This document shows positions 26,951 to 35,255 of a stretch of DNA of 42,820 nucleotides, in pieces. Below the pieces are notes generated by a model. It ran no database searches. It was given only the letters and a program-made list of their open reading frames with translations, and was not told the DNA's origin. A program made the translations under genes and the position numbers. Within the stretch, counting starts at the first letter, position 1. Each line of letters begins with the position of its first letter. This DNA comes from Actinomycetota bacterium (GTDB lineage: Bacteria > Actinomycetota > Actinomycetes > Nanopelagicales > Nanopelagicaceae): the NCBI GenBank assembly GCA_016870365.1, contig VGBW01000010.1, positions 1 to 42,820 of the forward strand, in the 5' to 3' direction.

Positions 26951-28660
26951 CTACATCTTCTCCGGCGCACTTACGCCAAGTAGATCTAAAGCATTGCTTA
27001 TTACCTGACGGGTTGCATCACAAAGCGATGCTCGAGAAGAGTGTATGGCCCCTGCTGCTTCATCTCCTAAGGGGAGAACGCGACAATCGTTATAAAACCC
27101 GTGATACAAAGTTGCTAATTGCTCTATATATCTTGCAATGCGATGTGGTTGTCGAAGTTCGGCAGCACTTGCAACTACTCGAGGGAATTCTGCCAAACCG
27201 CCGAGTAGTTCTCTCTCTCGCTCATGAGTTAATAGTTCTGCCTGATAAGAGCTGCTTCCATACTTAACAGACAAGTCTTTGGCATTGCGCAGAACTGCAC
27301 AGATTCTGGCATGGGCATATTGCACATAAAAGACTGGATTATCGTTGGTTCTCTTCTTGAGTAAATCGATATCTAACACCATGGAAGTATCCACCGGATG
27401 GCGAATCAGGCTATAGCGAGTTGCATCAACTCCCACTTTTTCCACTAGCTCCTCTAGGGTGATTATCGTTCCAGCTCTTTTAGAGAGCTTGATCTCCTGT
27501 CCACCTTCAACAATCTTGACCAATTGTCCAATTAGTACCTCGATGTTGTATTCCGGGTCATCTCCGGCGCAAGCAGCGGTTGCTTTAAGTCTGCCTACAT
27601 ATCCATGGTGATCTGCCCCTAGCATGTAGATGCAGACATCAAAGCCGCGCCTTCTCTTATCAAGGTAATAAGCAGTATCCGATGAGAAGTAAGTTAACTC
27701 TCCTGCAGATTTGACTAATACCCGATCCTTATCATCGCCAAAGTCAGTAGTTCTTAGCCATAAGGCTCCATCTTCTCGATAGGTATGACCCTGGGATTTA
27801 AGAGTTTCCAAGGCTCTATCAATGCCATCACCACTATGAAGAGAGCGCTCCGAAAACCAGATGTCAAAGTGTGTTCCAAAATTATCTAGAACTCTCTGCT
27901 GTTGAGCTAATTGCAGGCCATAACCTGCTTCACGAAAACTCTCAATCGCGCTCTGGCCACTTAGTCTTTCATATTCTGGGTGCATGATAAGAATTTCTTG
28001 AGCCAGATCATCTATGTATTGCCCTTGATAACCATCTTCAGGCCTGTCCTGCCCCAGGGCTGAGGCTACAAGGGATGCTCCGAAGAGATCCATCTGATTT
28101 CCACGATCGTTAATATAAAACTCACGAGTGACTTGCGCTCCACCAGCGATTAGAACTCGGGCCAGGGCGTCGCCGACTGCGGCCCAACGGGTGTGACCCA
28201 AATGAAGAGGCCCAGTGGGATTGGCGCTAATGAACTCCAAATTTATTCTCACTCCTGAAAGAACATTAACCTGCCCATATTTTTCACCTTGAGCCAAGAT
28301 TGATTTAACAACAGCGCCTTGAGATGCTTTAGCTAGAGTTATATTTATGAATCCAGGGCCAGCAATATCAATTCTTTGGATAATTTCATTTGACTTGAGT
28401 GCGCTACTAATTATCTCTGCAATTTGTCTTGGAGCTTTTCCAGCGCCCTTTGCAAGCGCAAGAGCAATCGAGGTTGCATAGTCCCCGTGCTCGCGATTCT
28501 TTGGCCGCTCCAGGGTTATCTCATCAAGAGCCGGATTAGAACTTAACTCACCTGGCAGGTCGCCCTTTGTAATAGCGACTCTAACTGATTCCAAAATGGC
28601 AGAGGCCAGCAGCTGACGAGGGGAAAGCTCTGGCAAGATTGGTGAATTAGAGGCTGACAC
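26951..28660 (-). CDS. argS: arginyl-tRNA synthetase
   Basis: 569 aa class I synthetase. The HIGH motif is PLHLGHTRWA and the KMSK-like loop is IKLSKRAGT. N-terminal Add-1 domain and C-terminal DALR anticodon-binding domain (YAHARICAVLRNA onward) are complete. GTG start, with a TAGCCT box 7 nt upstream and no SD. First gene of argS-lysA-hom-thrC-thrB, an order shared with mycobacteria. Confidence 0.97.
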   Translation of the reverse strand: MSASNSPILPELSPRQLLASAILESVRVAITKGDLPGELSSNPALDEITLERPKNREHGDYATSIALALAKGAGKAPRQIAEIISSALKSNEIIQRIDIAGPGFINITLAKASQGAVVKSILAQGEKYGQVNVLSGVRINLEFISANPTGPLHLGHTRWAAVGDALARVLIAGGAQVTREFYINDRGNQMDLFGASLVASALGQDRPEDGYQGQYIDDLAQEILIMHPEYERLSGQSAIESFREAGYGLQLAQQQRVLDNFGTHFDIWFSERSLHSGDGIDRALETLKSQGHTYREDGALWLRTTDFGDDKDRVLVKSAGELTYFSSDTAYYLDKRRRGFDVCIYMLGADHHGYVGRLKATAACAGDDPEYNIEVLIGQLVKIVEGGQEIKLSKRAGTIITLEELVEKVGVDATRYSLIRHPVDTSMVLDIDLLKKRTNDNPVFYVQYAHARICAVLRNAKDLSVKYGSSSYQAELLTHERERELLGGLAEFPRVVASAAELRQPHRIARYIEQLATLYHGFYNDCRVLPLGDEAAGAIHSSRASLCDATRQVISNALDLLGVSAPEKM

Positions 28661-28667
28661 CTAGACA

Positions 28668-28673
28668 AGGCTA
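28668..28673 (-). promoter_or_regulatory. -10 box TAGCCT, leaderless promoter of argS-lysA-hom-thrCB
   Basis: Minus-strand TAGCCT ends 7 nt before the argS GTG. Because the genes below overlap, this is the likely promoter of the whole five-gene unit. Confidence 0.45.
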
Positions 28674-28720
28674 CCGACCCAGCCTTGCTTCTTGCGGCAA
28701 TGGGGATGGCAATAACTGGG

Positions 28721-28726
28721 TATCCT
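28721..28726 (+). promoter_or_regulatory. -10 box TATCCT for tRNA-Leu
   Basis: TATCCT lies 16 nt before the mature tRNA 5' end, a normal distance for a short leader. A TTGCGG at about 28692 is 23 nt upstream of it, too far for a standard -35, so no -35 is assigned. Confidence 0.4.
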
Positions 28727-28742
28727 TACGCCCGCATCTCTT

Positions 28743-28824
28743 GCGGGAGTGGTGAAATGGCAGACACGCAGGTCTTAGGAACCTGTGCTTCGGCGTGTGG
28801 GTTCAAGTCCCACCTCCCGCACCA
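28743..28824 (+). tRNA. tRNA-Leu (anticodon UAG)
   Basis: GCGGGAG and CTCCCGC form the 7-bp acceptor stem, followed by an encoded ACCA. The anticodon stem CAGGT/ACCTG encloses CTTAGGA, giving UAG for CUA codons. A class II long variable arm (TGCTTCGGCG) and the T-arm TGGGTTCAAGTCCCA are visible. Confidence 0.96.
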
Positions 28825-28910
28825 GTTCAATTTCTGATTTGCTTAATATCGCTACCGTGTAGATCATGATCTGCTTACTTATGGAAGTGGTCTTTTCCCA
28901 TAGTTAGGCA

Positions 28911-28916
28911 TAGATT
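28911..28916 (+). promoter_or_regulatory. -10 box TAGATT, leaderless promoter of the glutamate dehydrogenase gene
   Basis: TAGATT ends 6 nt before ATG 28923; there is no SD. It selects the first of two close ATGs. Confidence 0.5.
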
Positions 28917-28922
28917 CTTGCT

Positions 28923-30188
28923 ATGACAATGGCGTTTAAGGAAAGAAGTTCTACCGAATCACCACTTGATACCGCTCTATCTCAATTGAGAAGAGCGATT
29001 GAACAATTAAGGCTCTCTGAAAGTGATTGGAATACCCTTTCAACTCCCCGTCGCATATTAGAAGTGGCGGTCCCCCTGCGCCGAGATGATGGCCGTGTTG
29101 AGATGTATAAGGGCTATCGCGTTCAATATTCAACAACTCGTGGCCCTTCTAAAGGCGGCGTTCGATTCCATCAGAATATTGATCTAGATGAAACCGTTGC
29201 ACTTGCAATGCTCATGACTTGGAAGTGTGCACTTGCCAATCTTCCTTATGGTGGTGCAAAGGGCGGTGTGGCAGTAGATCCTGCAAAGTTGTCTCTGGCA
29301 GAAAATGAGAGATTGACTCGGCGCTACACCTCAGAGATTCTTCCCATAATTGGTCCAGAGCGAGATATCCCAGCACCCGATGTGGGAACTGATGAACGCA
29401 ACATGGCCTGGATGATGGATACCTATTCTGTAAATGCGGGATTCTCAGTTCCTGGAGTGGTCACTGGAAAACCAATAGTTCTTGGGGGATCTCTCGGTAG
29501 AACTTCTGCGACCGGAGATGGTGTAGCAATCTTGGTTCGTGAAGCCTTAAAACTTAAAGGAATTGATCCAAAGGGTGCCACAGTTGCTATTCAAGGATTT
29601 GGGAAAGTTGGATATTGGGCAGCAATTGCCTTAGAGCAGATGGGATTAAAGGTGGTTGCGGTAAGCGATGCCTCTGGTGGAGCAACAGGGTTTGATAGCG
29701 TTGCGGATCTAAAAAAGCACGTGCAAGAAAGTGGCAACCTATCTAGTGTGCCTGGAACAGATAGCCTGACCAATACCGAACTACTCCATCTAGGCGTTGA
29801 TGTATTGGTACCGGCAGCGCTCTCTGATGCCATCACCGAAGCAACTGCCCCTGGCATTAAAGCCAAGATTGTGGTTGAAGGAGCCAACGCTCCAACTACT
29901 CCTGCAGGAGATGCGATCATGAATGATAAAGGGCTATTCGTTATTCCAGATATTCTAGCTAACTGCGGTGGAGTAATCGTCTCGTACTTCGAATGGGTTC
30001 AAGATAAACAGAATTATTTCTGGAGCGCGAAGGAAGTTAAAGACAATCTCAATTCCATCTTGATGCGAGCCATTGCTGAGGTATCCGATAAGGCCAAGGG
30101 CGAGCATCTGACTTGGCGAGAAGCGGCCAATATGGTCGGAGTGGCACGCGTAGCCCAGGCCCATCACCTCCGCGGTCTTTATCCATGA
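28923..30188 (+). CDS. gdhA: glutamate dehydrogenase (Glu/Leu/Phe/Val dehydrogenase family)
   Basis: 421 aa, the short hexameric type. It interconverts glutamate with 2-oxoglutarate and ammonia. The substrate site is NLPYGGAKGGVAVDP with catalytic Lys113, then PAPDVGTDERNMAW, and the dinucleotide fold TVAIQGFGKVGYWAA. The C-terminus VEGANAPTTPAGDAI, ILANCGGVIVSYFEW is normal. Cofactor preference cannot be called from the sequence by eye. Monocistronic, reading away from tRNA-Leu. Confidence 0.94.
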   Translation: MTMAFKERSSTESPLDTALSQLRRAIEQLRLSESDWNTLSTPRRILEVAVPLRRDDGRVEMYKGYRVQYSTTRGPSKGGVRFHQNIDLDETVALAMLMTWKCALANLPYGGAKGGVAVDPAKLSLAENERLTRRYTSEILPIIGPERDIPAPDVGTDERNMAWMMDTYSVNAGFSVPGVVTGKPIVLGGSLGRTSATGDGVAILVREALKLKGIDPKGATVAIQGFGKVGYWAAIALEQMGLKVVAVSDASGGATGFDSVADLKKHVQESGNLSSVPGTDSLTNTELLHLGVDVLVPAALSDAITEATAPGIKAKIVVEGANAPTTPAGDAIMNDKGLFVIPDILANCGGVIVSYFEWVQDKQNYFWSAKEVKDNLNSILMRAIAEVSDKAKGEHLTWREAANMVGVARVAQAHHLRGLYP

Positions 30189-30247
30189 GAGCTCCCATCA
30201 GCCCACTTTCAAGGTAGCGCCAATCGTGGGAGGATTCATGCCCCGAG

Positions 30248-30263
30248 GTGCTTAAAGAAGCAC
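30248..30263 (+). other. short hairpin between gdhA and the coiled-coil gene
   Basis: GTGCTT and AAGCAC form a perfect 6-bp stem with an AAAG loop, 59 nt after the gdhA stop and 25 nt before the next gene. No U-tract follows. It could be part of a terminator or of the next gene's leader. Confidence 0.3.
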
Positions 30264-30288
30264 GAATCTGATGAGGAGCTGAATAAAG

Positions 30289-31116
30289 TTGGCCGATAGG
30301 AATTTTTTATCATGGATCGGATTTAAAGGCGAGGAAAGTGAAGCCAGTAAGAAGAATCCATCAGCAGGATCAGCTTCGCTAGATCGCATCCGTGAACTTG
30401 AATCACAATTGAATGATCTTCGCTCGCGCCGTGACATCACCGGATTAAGCAAGGAAGAATTTGAAATTCTAGCCACCGAGACTGCGATGTCCCTCATTCG
30501 CGCCGCTCAACAGAGGGAGGTCAAAGCGAATGAGAGGGAGGTCAAAGCGAATGCAAGTGCCGAGAAGTTACTAAGTGAGAGCAAAAAGGTAGCTAGCTCC
30601 ACGTTAGAACAAGCAGAGGCAAGAGCTGAGTCACTTCTCTCCCATGCTGAGTCGCGTGGGCGTGAATATATAAAAGCAGCAGAAAGTGATGCCTCAGATA
30701 TCTTGGCAGAGGCGAATTCAAGAGCTGAAGAGTTGTTAGGTAGCAAGAAGCGCGAAGGTGAGGCAATTACAACTAGCGCTCGGAGAGAGGCAGATCACCT
30801 AATCCTTGAAGCCAGCACCGAGGTCTCAGAATACAGAAACTGGCTAGAGGGATTCATTTCAGAGGCAGAGCGCATTTATCAAATTCAAAGCCAATCACTT
30901 GATTCTGCTGAGAGTGCCATCTCCCAATCACGCCGGAGGTTAGAGAGGGCTTTCAATCGACTAGCAGAGCTACAAGAGCAAGTTGTCTCGGCTATCTCTT
31001 CAGATAGCACTCCCAGTGCTGATGCCAAGGAGGCCTCAAGAATTAATGCGGCAGGAGATGATAAGGCAGCTAAGAAGAGTTCAGGTAAGAAGAGCGCAAC
31101 TAAGAAACGTCGGTGA
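30289..31116 (+). CDS. coiled-coil protein with Lys-rich C-terminal tail (DivIVA-like appearance)
   Basis: 275 aa from a TTG with GAGGAG 10 nt upstream; the start is moderately supported. After a variable 30-residue head, residues about 30-235 are almost continuous coiled coil (EAEARAESLLSHAESRG, ARREADHLILEASTEVSEY), including a perfect seven-residue duplication REVKANE. The Trp-containing RNWLEGFISEAERIYQ near residue 187 resembles the late DivIVA/Wag31-type segments. The final 25 residues are Lys/Ser-rich (AKKSSGKKSATKKRR), like nucleoid-protein tails. No membrane segment. Its stop overlaps the start of the acyltransferase gene (TGATG), so the two are co-translated. A role in polar growth or envelope organisation is inference. 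Confidence 0.65.
   Translation: MADRNFLSWIGFKGEESEASKKNPSAGSASLDRIRELESQLNDLRSRRDITGLSKEEFEILATETAMSLIRAAQQREVKANEREVKANASAEKLLSESKKVASSTLEQAEARAESLLSHAESRGREYIKAAESDASDILAEANSRAEELLGSKKREGEAITTSARREADHLILEASTEVSEYRNWLEGFISEAERIYQIQSQSLDSAESAISQSRRRLERAFNRLAELQEQVVSAISSDSTPSADAKEASRINAAGDDKAAKKSSGKKSATKKRR
30513..30554 (+). repeat. 21-bp tandem duplication
   Basis: Two copies of a 21-bp unit (gagggaggtcaaagcgaat plus 2) encode the repeated REVKANE heptad, so the coiled-coil phase is kept. Near identity suggests a recent duplication. Confidence 0.85.
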
Positions 31117-32864
31117 TGCCTTCTAGCAGTCGCTATATCCACTCAGTTGATGGCCTTAGGGCCGTCGCAGTTCTGGCCGTTCTGCTTTATCACTTAGGTA
31201 TTGATTGGATTCCAGGGGGTTTTCTGGGAGTTGATCTCTTCTTTGTTATCTCAGGATATGTAATAACTGGACTTATTCTTGACTCGATTGATAGATCTGG
31301 CACTCTTGATTTAAGGGCTTTCTACTTAAGTCGCATCAGGCGACTAGTTCCTGCGCTAGTTGCCATGATCGTCTTCACCCTTTTGTTTATCGGAGTCTAC
31401 GCCCCAGAGACTGTCAAGAGATTCATCGCCGATATTGGCTATGTCTTATCAGGTTCTATGAATTGGGCTCTGGTTTCAAGGCACCAGGATTACTTTGAAA
31501 GTATTGGCAGGCCACCCCTTCTACAACACACCTGGTCGCTAGCTGTTGAAGCCCAGTTCTATTTGATTTGGCCCTTAGTGCTGCTTCTCATCTTGAAGTA
31601 CTTCGGCAAGAAGCGCATTTCAATCATTTCTCTGGCTATCGCTATGGCATCAGGAATAGCTCTCCTTGCCTACTCAGTGCAGATTGACACTAAGGCATCA
31701 GCAATTAGCCATGTTTACTTTGGAACTGATACGCATTCCATTGGATTCTTTCTGAGCTCGGCTCTTGCTGTTAGCTGGAAACCAGCGAACCTGACTCGAG
31801 AGATCAGCAAAAGAGCCCAAAACTTTGTTGATCTGATTGGAGTCTTTGGCCTGCTGGGACTACTTGGCACTTTTCTATTCATTAACGAAAGTGATCCAAC
31901 GCTATATCGCATTGCCTTTCCACTATCTGCCATATTTGGTTGTGCCACTTTAATCTCCGTGGTCCATCCAGCATCAAGATTTGCGCCCATATTAAGCACC
32001 AAGGCTCTAATCTGGATAGGCGAGCGATCTTATGGAATCTATCTCTGGCATTGGATCGTCTTTCAACTAACCAGACCCTCTCTTGATCTAGTGGGCGATG
32101 ATTGGGCTCTCTATGCCCTAAGAACCTTGATCGTATTTGCCCTTGCCGATATCTCTCTGCGTTATGTCGAAATTCCAGTAAGACGTGGATACTTCGAACT
32201 CTGGTTCCGAGGAATGAAATATCGAACCAAGGCAGCGCGGATCAGACAGAAACTCTCAACCCTTGTAGCGGTAGTGGCCCTGCTTGGAGCAACAATTCTG
32301 GTGGCAAATGATGGGATAAGAAAAGCAGATGAAATTGCCGCTCAAGAAGAATTAGCGACTACCCCGCAAGAGCCAGTTGATCAAGTAATCACCAACCCTG
32401 GTAGCCCAGGGCTCTGGGTCACCGGAGACTCAGTCATTCTTGGAATTAGAAATGTCCTAGCTCAATTTGAGCGTATCGAGTTAATCAATGCCAGAGTCGG
32501 CAGACAAATCAATGAGTTAATTGAGGTGGCCAGAACCGATCGACAATTCGTTGGCTCATCCCCTGTGGTGCTAAACCTGGGCAACAACAATCGATTGGTA
32601 GAAAGAGATGTCTTGGCCCTTATGGAAGTTGTTAGGAACCAGCCAAAGATTATTGTGGTTAATACCGCTGTTCAAAAATCTTGGAAGAATGAGAATAATA
32701 CTCTGATTAGGAGTGTAATCTCTCGCTATCCCAATTCCACTTTGGTTGATTGGGATGCCATCTCAGCAAATCATCCTGAGTTCTTTGCCTCCGATGGGGT
32801 TCATCTAAATCCTCCCGGCGTAAACGCCTATGTCTCTGCAATCCTCGAAGTTCTACAGAAATAA
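31116..32864 (+). CDS. membrane acyltransferase-3 with C-terminal SGNH domain
   Basis: 582 aa from ATG 31116, overlapping the previous stop. The N-terminal two thirds is an OafA/YrhL-type acyltransferase-3 domain with about ten membrane helices, starting SVDGLRAVAVLAVLLYHLG (the His-containing first helix) and GGFLGVDLFFVISGYVI. The C-terminal third is a periplasm-facing SGNH hydrolase-like domain: GDSV near residue 436, NLGNNNR with the Asn/Gly block near 485, and DGVHLNPPG near 560 supplying Asp and His. Proteins of this fused type O-acetylate cell-surface glycans. The polymer modified here is unknown. A strong terminator follows. Confidence 0.88.
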   Translation: MPSSSRYIHSVDGLRAVAVLAVLLYHLGIDWIPGGFLGVDLFFVISGYVITGLILDSIDRSGTLDLRAFYLSRIRRLVPALVAMIVFTLLFIGVYAPETVKRFIADIGYVLSGSMNWALVSRHQDYFESIGRPPLLQHTWSLAVEAQFYLIWPLVLLLILKYFGKKRISIISLAIAMASGIALLAYSVQIDTKASAISHVYFGTDTHSIGFFLSSALAVSWKPANLTREISKRAQNFVDLIGVFGLLGLLGTFLFINESDPTLYRIAFPLSAIFGCATLISVVHPASRFAPILSTKALIWIGERSYGIYLWHWIVFQLTRPSLDLVGDDWALYALRTLIVFALADISLRYVEIPVRRGYFELWFRGMKYRTKAARIRQKLSTLVAVVALLGATILVANDGIRKADEIAAQEELATTPQEPVDQVITNPGSPGLWVTGDSVILGIRNVLAQFERIELINARVGRQINELIEVARTDRQFVGSSPVVLNLGNNNRLVERDVLALMEVVRNQPKIIVVNTAVQKSWKNENNTLIRSVISRYPNSTLVDWDAISANHPEFFASDGVHLNPPGVNAYVSAILEVLQK

Positions 32865-32866
32865 GA

Positions 32867-32894
32867 AACCGCTCCTAGAGTCTTAGGAGCGGTT
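32867..32894. terminator. bidirectional terminator hairpin
   Basis: AACCGCTCCTA and TAGGAGCGGTT form an 11-bp perfect stem with a 6-nt loop between two convergent genes. The minus strand continues TTTCTTATTTC, a good U-tract for the H1-like gene; the plus strand continues CTTCAATG, weaker. Confidence 0.85.
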
Positions 32895-32910
32895 CTTCAA
32901 TGTAATTCAC

Positions 32911-33771
32911 TTAGTTCTGATACTTGCCCTTTAGTGAGAACTTGGTGGCATCAACCTTGGTGCCATCTGAATAGACAGATTGCAGCAAGAACTGGGTTCC
33001 ACCCTCATCGCCTGCCAGTGCGATATCAAATGAGAGTTGATCTGCGCCTACTGTTGAAACATCAACAAAATCAATGGCGTCATAGGAAACAGAAATGGCA
33101 TAGCCAGTCAAACCATCAGTTGTCACGGGCGCTTTCCAGCGCAGCGTTACTCCACCTGAGGCATTGCGAATCGCTACAAAGCTCGTCGGAGCTTCATAAG
33201 CTGTAATTGCCGGTTCTTCGCTCTCACTCTCTGTTGGTTCAGCAGTTGGCTCCTCGGAAACTGTCTCAGTTGGAGTTGGCTTCGCCTCTTCATCACTTGA
33301 GGAGTTAGTGAGCGCAAAAATTGCTAGCAGCACAACACCTGCGATGACTAGAAAGGGAAGATTGTTTGACTTCTTCACCGGAGCGACAGGAGTTCCAGCC
33401 ATTGCGCTCCTTGCTGGAGCAGGAGTTGATGTAATTGGAACTGCACCCTTTAAAGGAACCGGCGGAATTGCGATCTTTGAAAGATCGCTTCTTCTTAAAG
33501 GAACCGGCGGAATTGCGATCTTTGAAAGATCGCTTCTTCCACTAGCCTTCTTGGCGCTTCGCCTAGTAGAGCGCCTAGCTGCAGCTTTCTTTGCCGGGCG
33601 CTTTGCAGGGGACTTCCTACCGCGCCGCTTTGCTTTCTTAACGACTCTCTTCGTAGCTTTCTTTGCCGGGCGCTTTGCAGGGGACTTCCTACCGCGCCGC
33701 TTTGCTTTCTTTGCGACTCTCTTCGTAGCTTTCTTTGCCGGGCGCTTTGCAGAAGCTTTCTTCCTTGCCAC
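32911..33771 (-). CDS. histone-H1-like basic domain + transmembrane helix + extracellular Fn3-like domain
   Basis: 286 aa from GTG 33771, which has AAGGAG 8 nt upstream. Residues 2-78 are Lys/Arg/Ala/Pro-rich with nearly perfect 24-residue repeats (KRPAKKATKRV, KKAKRRGRKSP), like histone H1 or HupB/Lsr2-type tails. A 15-residue duplication of SDLSKIAIPPVPL follows (80-107). One membrane helix (PFLVIAGVVLLAIFAL, about 138-155) then leads to a Glu/Thr/Pro-rich acidic linker and an Fn3-like beta domain (APTSFVAIRNASGGVTLRWK, GLTGYAISVSYD). The positive-inside rule puts the basic part in the cytoplasm, where it could bind DNA, with the Fn3 domain outside. I know no named family with this order. 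Confidence 0.75.
   Translation of the reverse strand: MARKKASAKRPAKKATKRVAKKAKRRGRKSPAKRPAKKATKRVVKKAKRRGRKSPAKRPAKKAAARRSTRRSAKKASGRSDLSKIAIPPVPLRRSDLSKIAIPPVPLKGAVPITSTPAPARSAMAGTPVAPVKKSNNLPFLVIAGVVLLAIFALTNSSSDEEAKPTPTETVSEEPTAEPTESESEEPAITAYEAPTSFVAIRNASGGVTLRWKAPVTTDGLTGYAISVSYDAIDFVDVSTVGADQLSFDIALAGDEGGTQFLLQSVYSDGTKVDATKFSLKGKYQN
33452..33541 (-). repeat. 45-bp tandem repeat, two copies
   Basis: Two near-identical 45-bp units encode the duplicated RSDLSKIAIPPVPL segment (15 aa each). In frame, within the H1-like gene. Confidence 0.9.
33584..33757 (-). repeat. 72-bp tandem repeat, about 2.4 copies
   Basis: Units starting at 33591, 33663 and 33735 share long identical stretches (ttgccgggcgctttgca). 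They encode 24-residue Lys/Arg-rich repeats. A length multiple of three means copy-number changes keep the frame. Confidence 0.9.
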
Positions 33772-33885
33772 CACTATCACTCCTTCGCTCTAAAGCTTGG
33801 CGCACCTGCCCTTACGCAATCTAACTAACTAGAAGCGCGCCTTGCTGTTCCAAGCCTACCTGCGAGTGCGCACTTTTCACCACTA

Positions 33886-34494
33886 TCACAGGGAGAGAAA
33901 GGGAGAGATTCTTGGGGCTATTTGCGCCAGAGCTTTACCTCTATGGCTAATCGAATCCTTGATCTCTGGGCTCATCTGCGCAGTTGTGATACTAAAACCC
34001 TCTGGTTGAAAAATGGGGTCATAGCCAAAACCCTGATCACCGATGGGGCTTCGCCTTATCTGACCTACCAGCTCACCCCTGGCGATAAGGCTCTGGCCAT
34101 CTGGCCTGGTCAGTGCCAGCACTGCGACAAATGATGCTGTCCTGTTTTCTATCTGCTCCATCATCTTTAATACCTTGGCATTGTTTGCCGCATCATCGCC
34201 ATGAACTCCGCCATAACGGGCAGAGAAAACTCCAGGTTCGCCATCAAGAGCCTCTATGGATAACCCACTGTCATCGGCCAGAGTAGCAAGGCCCGTGAGC
34301 TGCGTGACCGTGCGCGCCTTTAAGAGGGCATTTTCTTCGAAGCTACTTCCTATCTCCTCAATATCTGCAATATCTAGATCAGTCATCGAGATAGGTGATA
34401 TCTCTGGAGCATGAATCTTCAACATCCGCTTCACTTCAACAAGTTTTCCTTGGTTTCTAGTAGCTAAGACCAGGGTTTTCTTATCTACCGACAT
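33886..34494 (-). CDS. rdgB: dITP/XTP pyrophosphatase (RdgB/HAM1)
   Basis: 202 aa. Hydrolyses non-canonical purine nucleotides to monophosphates, keeping them out of DNA and RNA. LATRNQGKLVEVKRML, TLADDSGLSIEALDGEPG and FGYDPIFQPEG are the family signatures, ending SHRGKALAQI. Lies 6 nt after rph; rph-rdgB is the usual order. Confidence 0.95.
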   Translation of the reverse strand: MSVDKKTLVLATRNQGKLVEVKRMLKIHAPEISPISMTDLDIADIEEIGSSFEENALLKARTVTQLTGLATLADDSGLSIEALDGEPGVFSARYGGVHGDDAANNAKVLKMMEQIENRTASFVAVLALTRPDGQSLIARGELVGQIRRSPIGDQGFGYDPIFQPEGFSITTAQMSPEIKDSISHRGKALAQIAPRISPFLSL

Positions 34495-34500
34495 TACGCT

Positions 34501-35232
34501 CTATCTTGCTAGCACTTGAGCTTGGAGCATCGCTATCTGCTTACAACCCTTTGCCCCAAGATCTAATAGTTGATCAAGAAGGGCTCTATCAAGGGGCTCG
34601 CCTTCTGCAGTTCCTTGAACTTCAATGTATTTGCCCTCGCCAGTGCAGACAATATTCATATCAGTCTGCGCTCGAACATCTTCTTCATAGCAAAGATCAA
34701 CAAGTGGAGCGCCATCAATAATTCCCACGCTCACTGCTGCCACAGAGCCAATCAGTGGAGATTTGCCAGTGATATGTCCCTGCTTCATCGCCCAGGAGAG
34801 CGCATCACTTAAGGCAACATATGCCCCAGTAATAGCTACCGTCCTAGTTCCCCCATCTGCTTGGAGCACATCACAATCTAGAACGATGGTGTTCTCACCC
34901 AGTGCTTGAAAATCGACAATTGCTCGCAATGACCTGCCAATTAGTCTTGATATCTCTTGAGTTCTGCCACCCAATTTTCCCTTAACGCTCTCTCGATCTG
35001 CTCGGCTATGGGTAGCCCGAGGCAACATGGCATATTCACTAGTCACCCAGCCCTTGCCACTTCCAGCTAACCAGCGGGGAACTCCGGGAGCGAAGGAGGC
35101 AACGCAGAGAACTCGGGTATTGCCGAAGGAAACCAAGACTGATCCTTCGGCGTTATTGAGCCAATTCCTCTCAAAAGTAATCGGCCGAAGTTGCTCCGCC
35201 CCCCTTGAATCACTACGTTTGACCTCTGTCAC
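34501..35232 (-). CDS. rph: ribonuclease PH
   Basis: 243 aa phosphorolytic 3'-5' exonuclease that trims tRNA 3' ends. [50 protein letters not shown] and [17 protein letters not shown] are characteristic. GTG start with GGAG 10 nt upstream. Middle gene of murI-rph-rdgB. Confidence 0.96.
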   Translation of the reverse strand: MTEVKRSDSRGAEQLRPITFERNWLNNAEGSVLVSFGNTRVLCVASFAPGVPRWLAGSGKGWVTSEYAMLPRATHSRADRESVKGKLGGRTQEISRLIGRSLRAIVDFQALGENTIVLDCDVLQADGGTRTVAITGAYVALSDALSWAMKQGHITGKSPLIGSVAAVSVGIIDGAPLVDLCYEEDVRAQTDMNIVCTGEGKYIEVQGTAEGEPLDRALLDQLLDLGAKGCKQIAMLQAQVLAR

Positions 35233-35255
35233 CTTAACAATCTCCGCTCATGTAT

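Noticed and set aside
33584-33757. CRISPR array
   Set aside because: The repeated units are contiguous, in frame and code for a Lys/Arg-rich protein; there are no spacers and no cas genes.
33308-33793. 161-aa frame antisense to the H1-like gene with AFFAGRFAGDF repeats
   Set aside because: Its repeats are simply the complement of the 72-bp Lys/Arg repeats; the minus-strand gene has an SD, a terminator and a plausible domain order.
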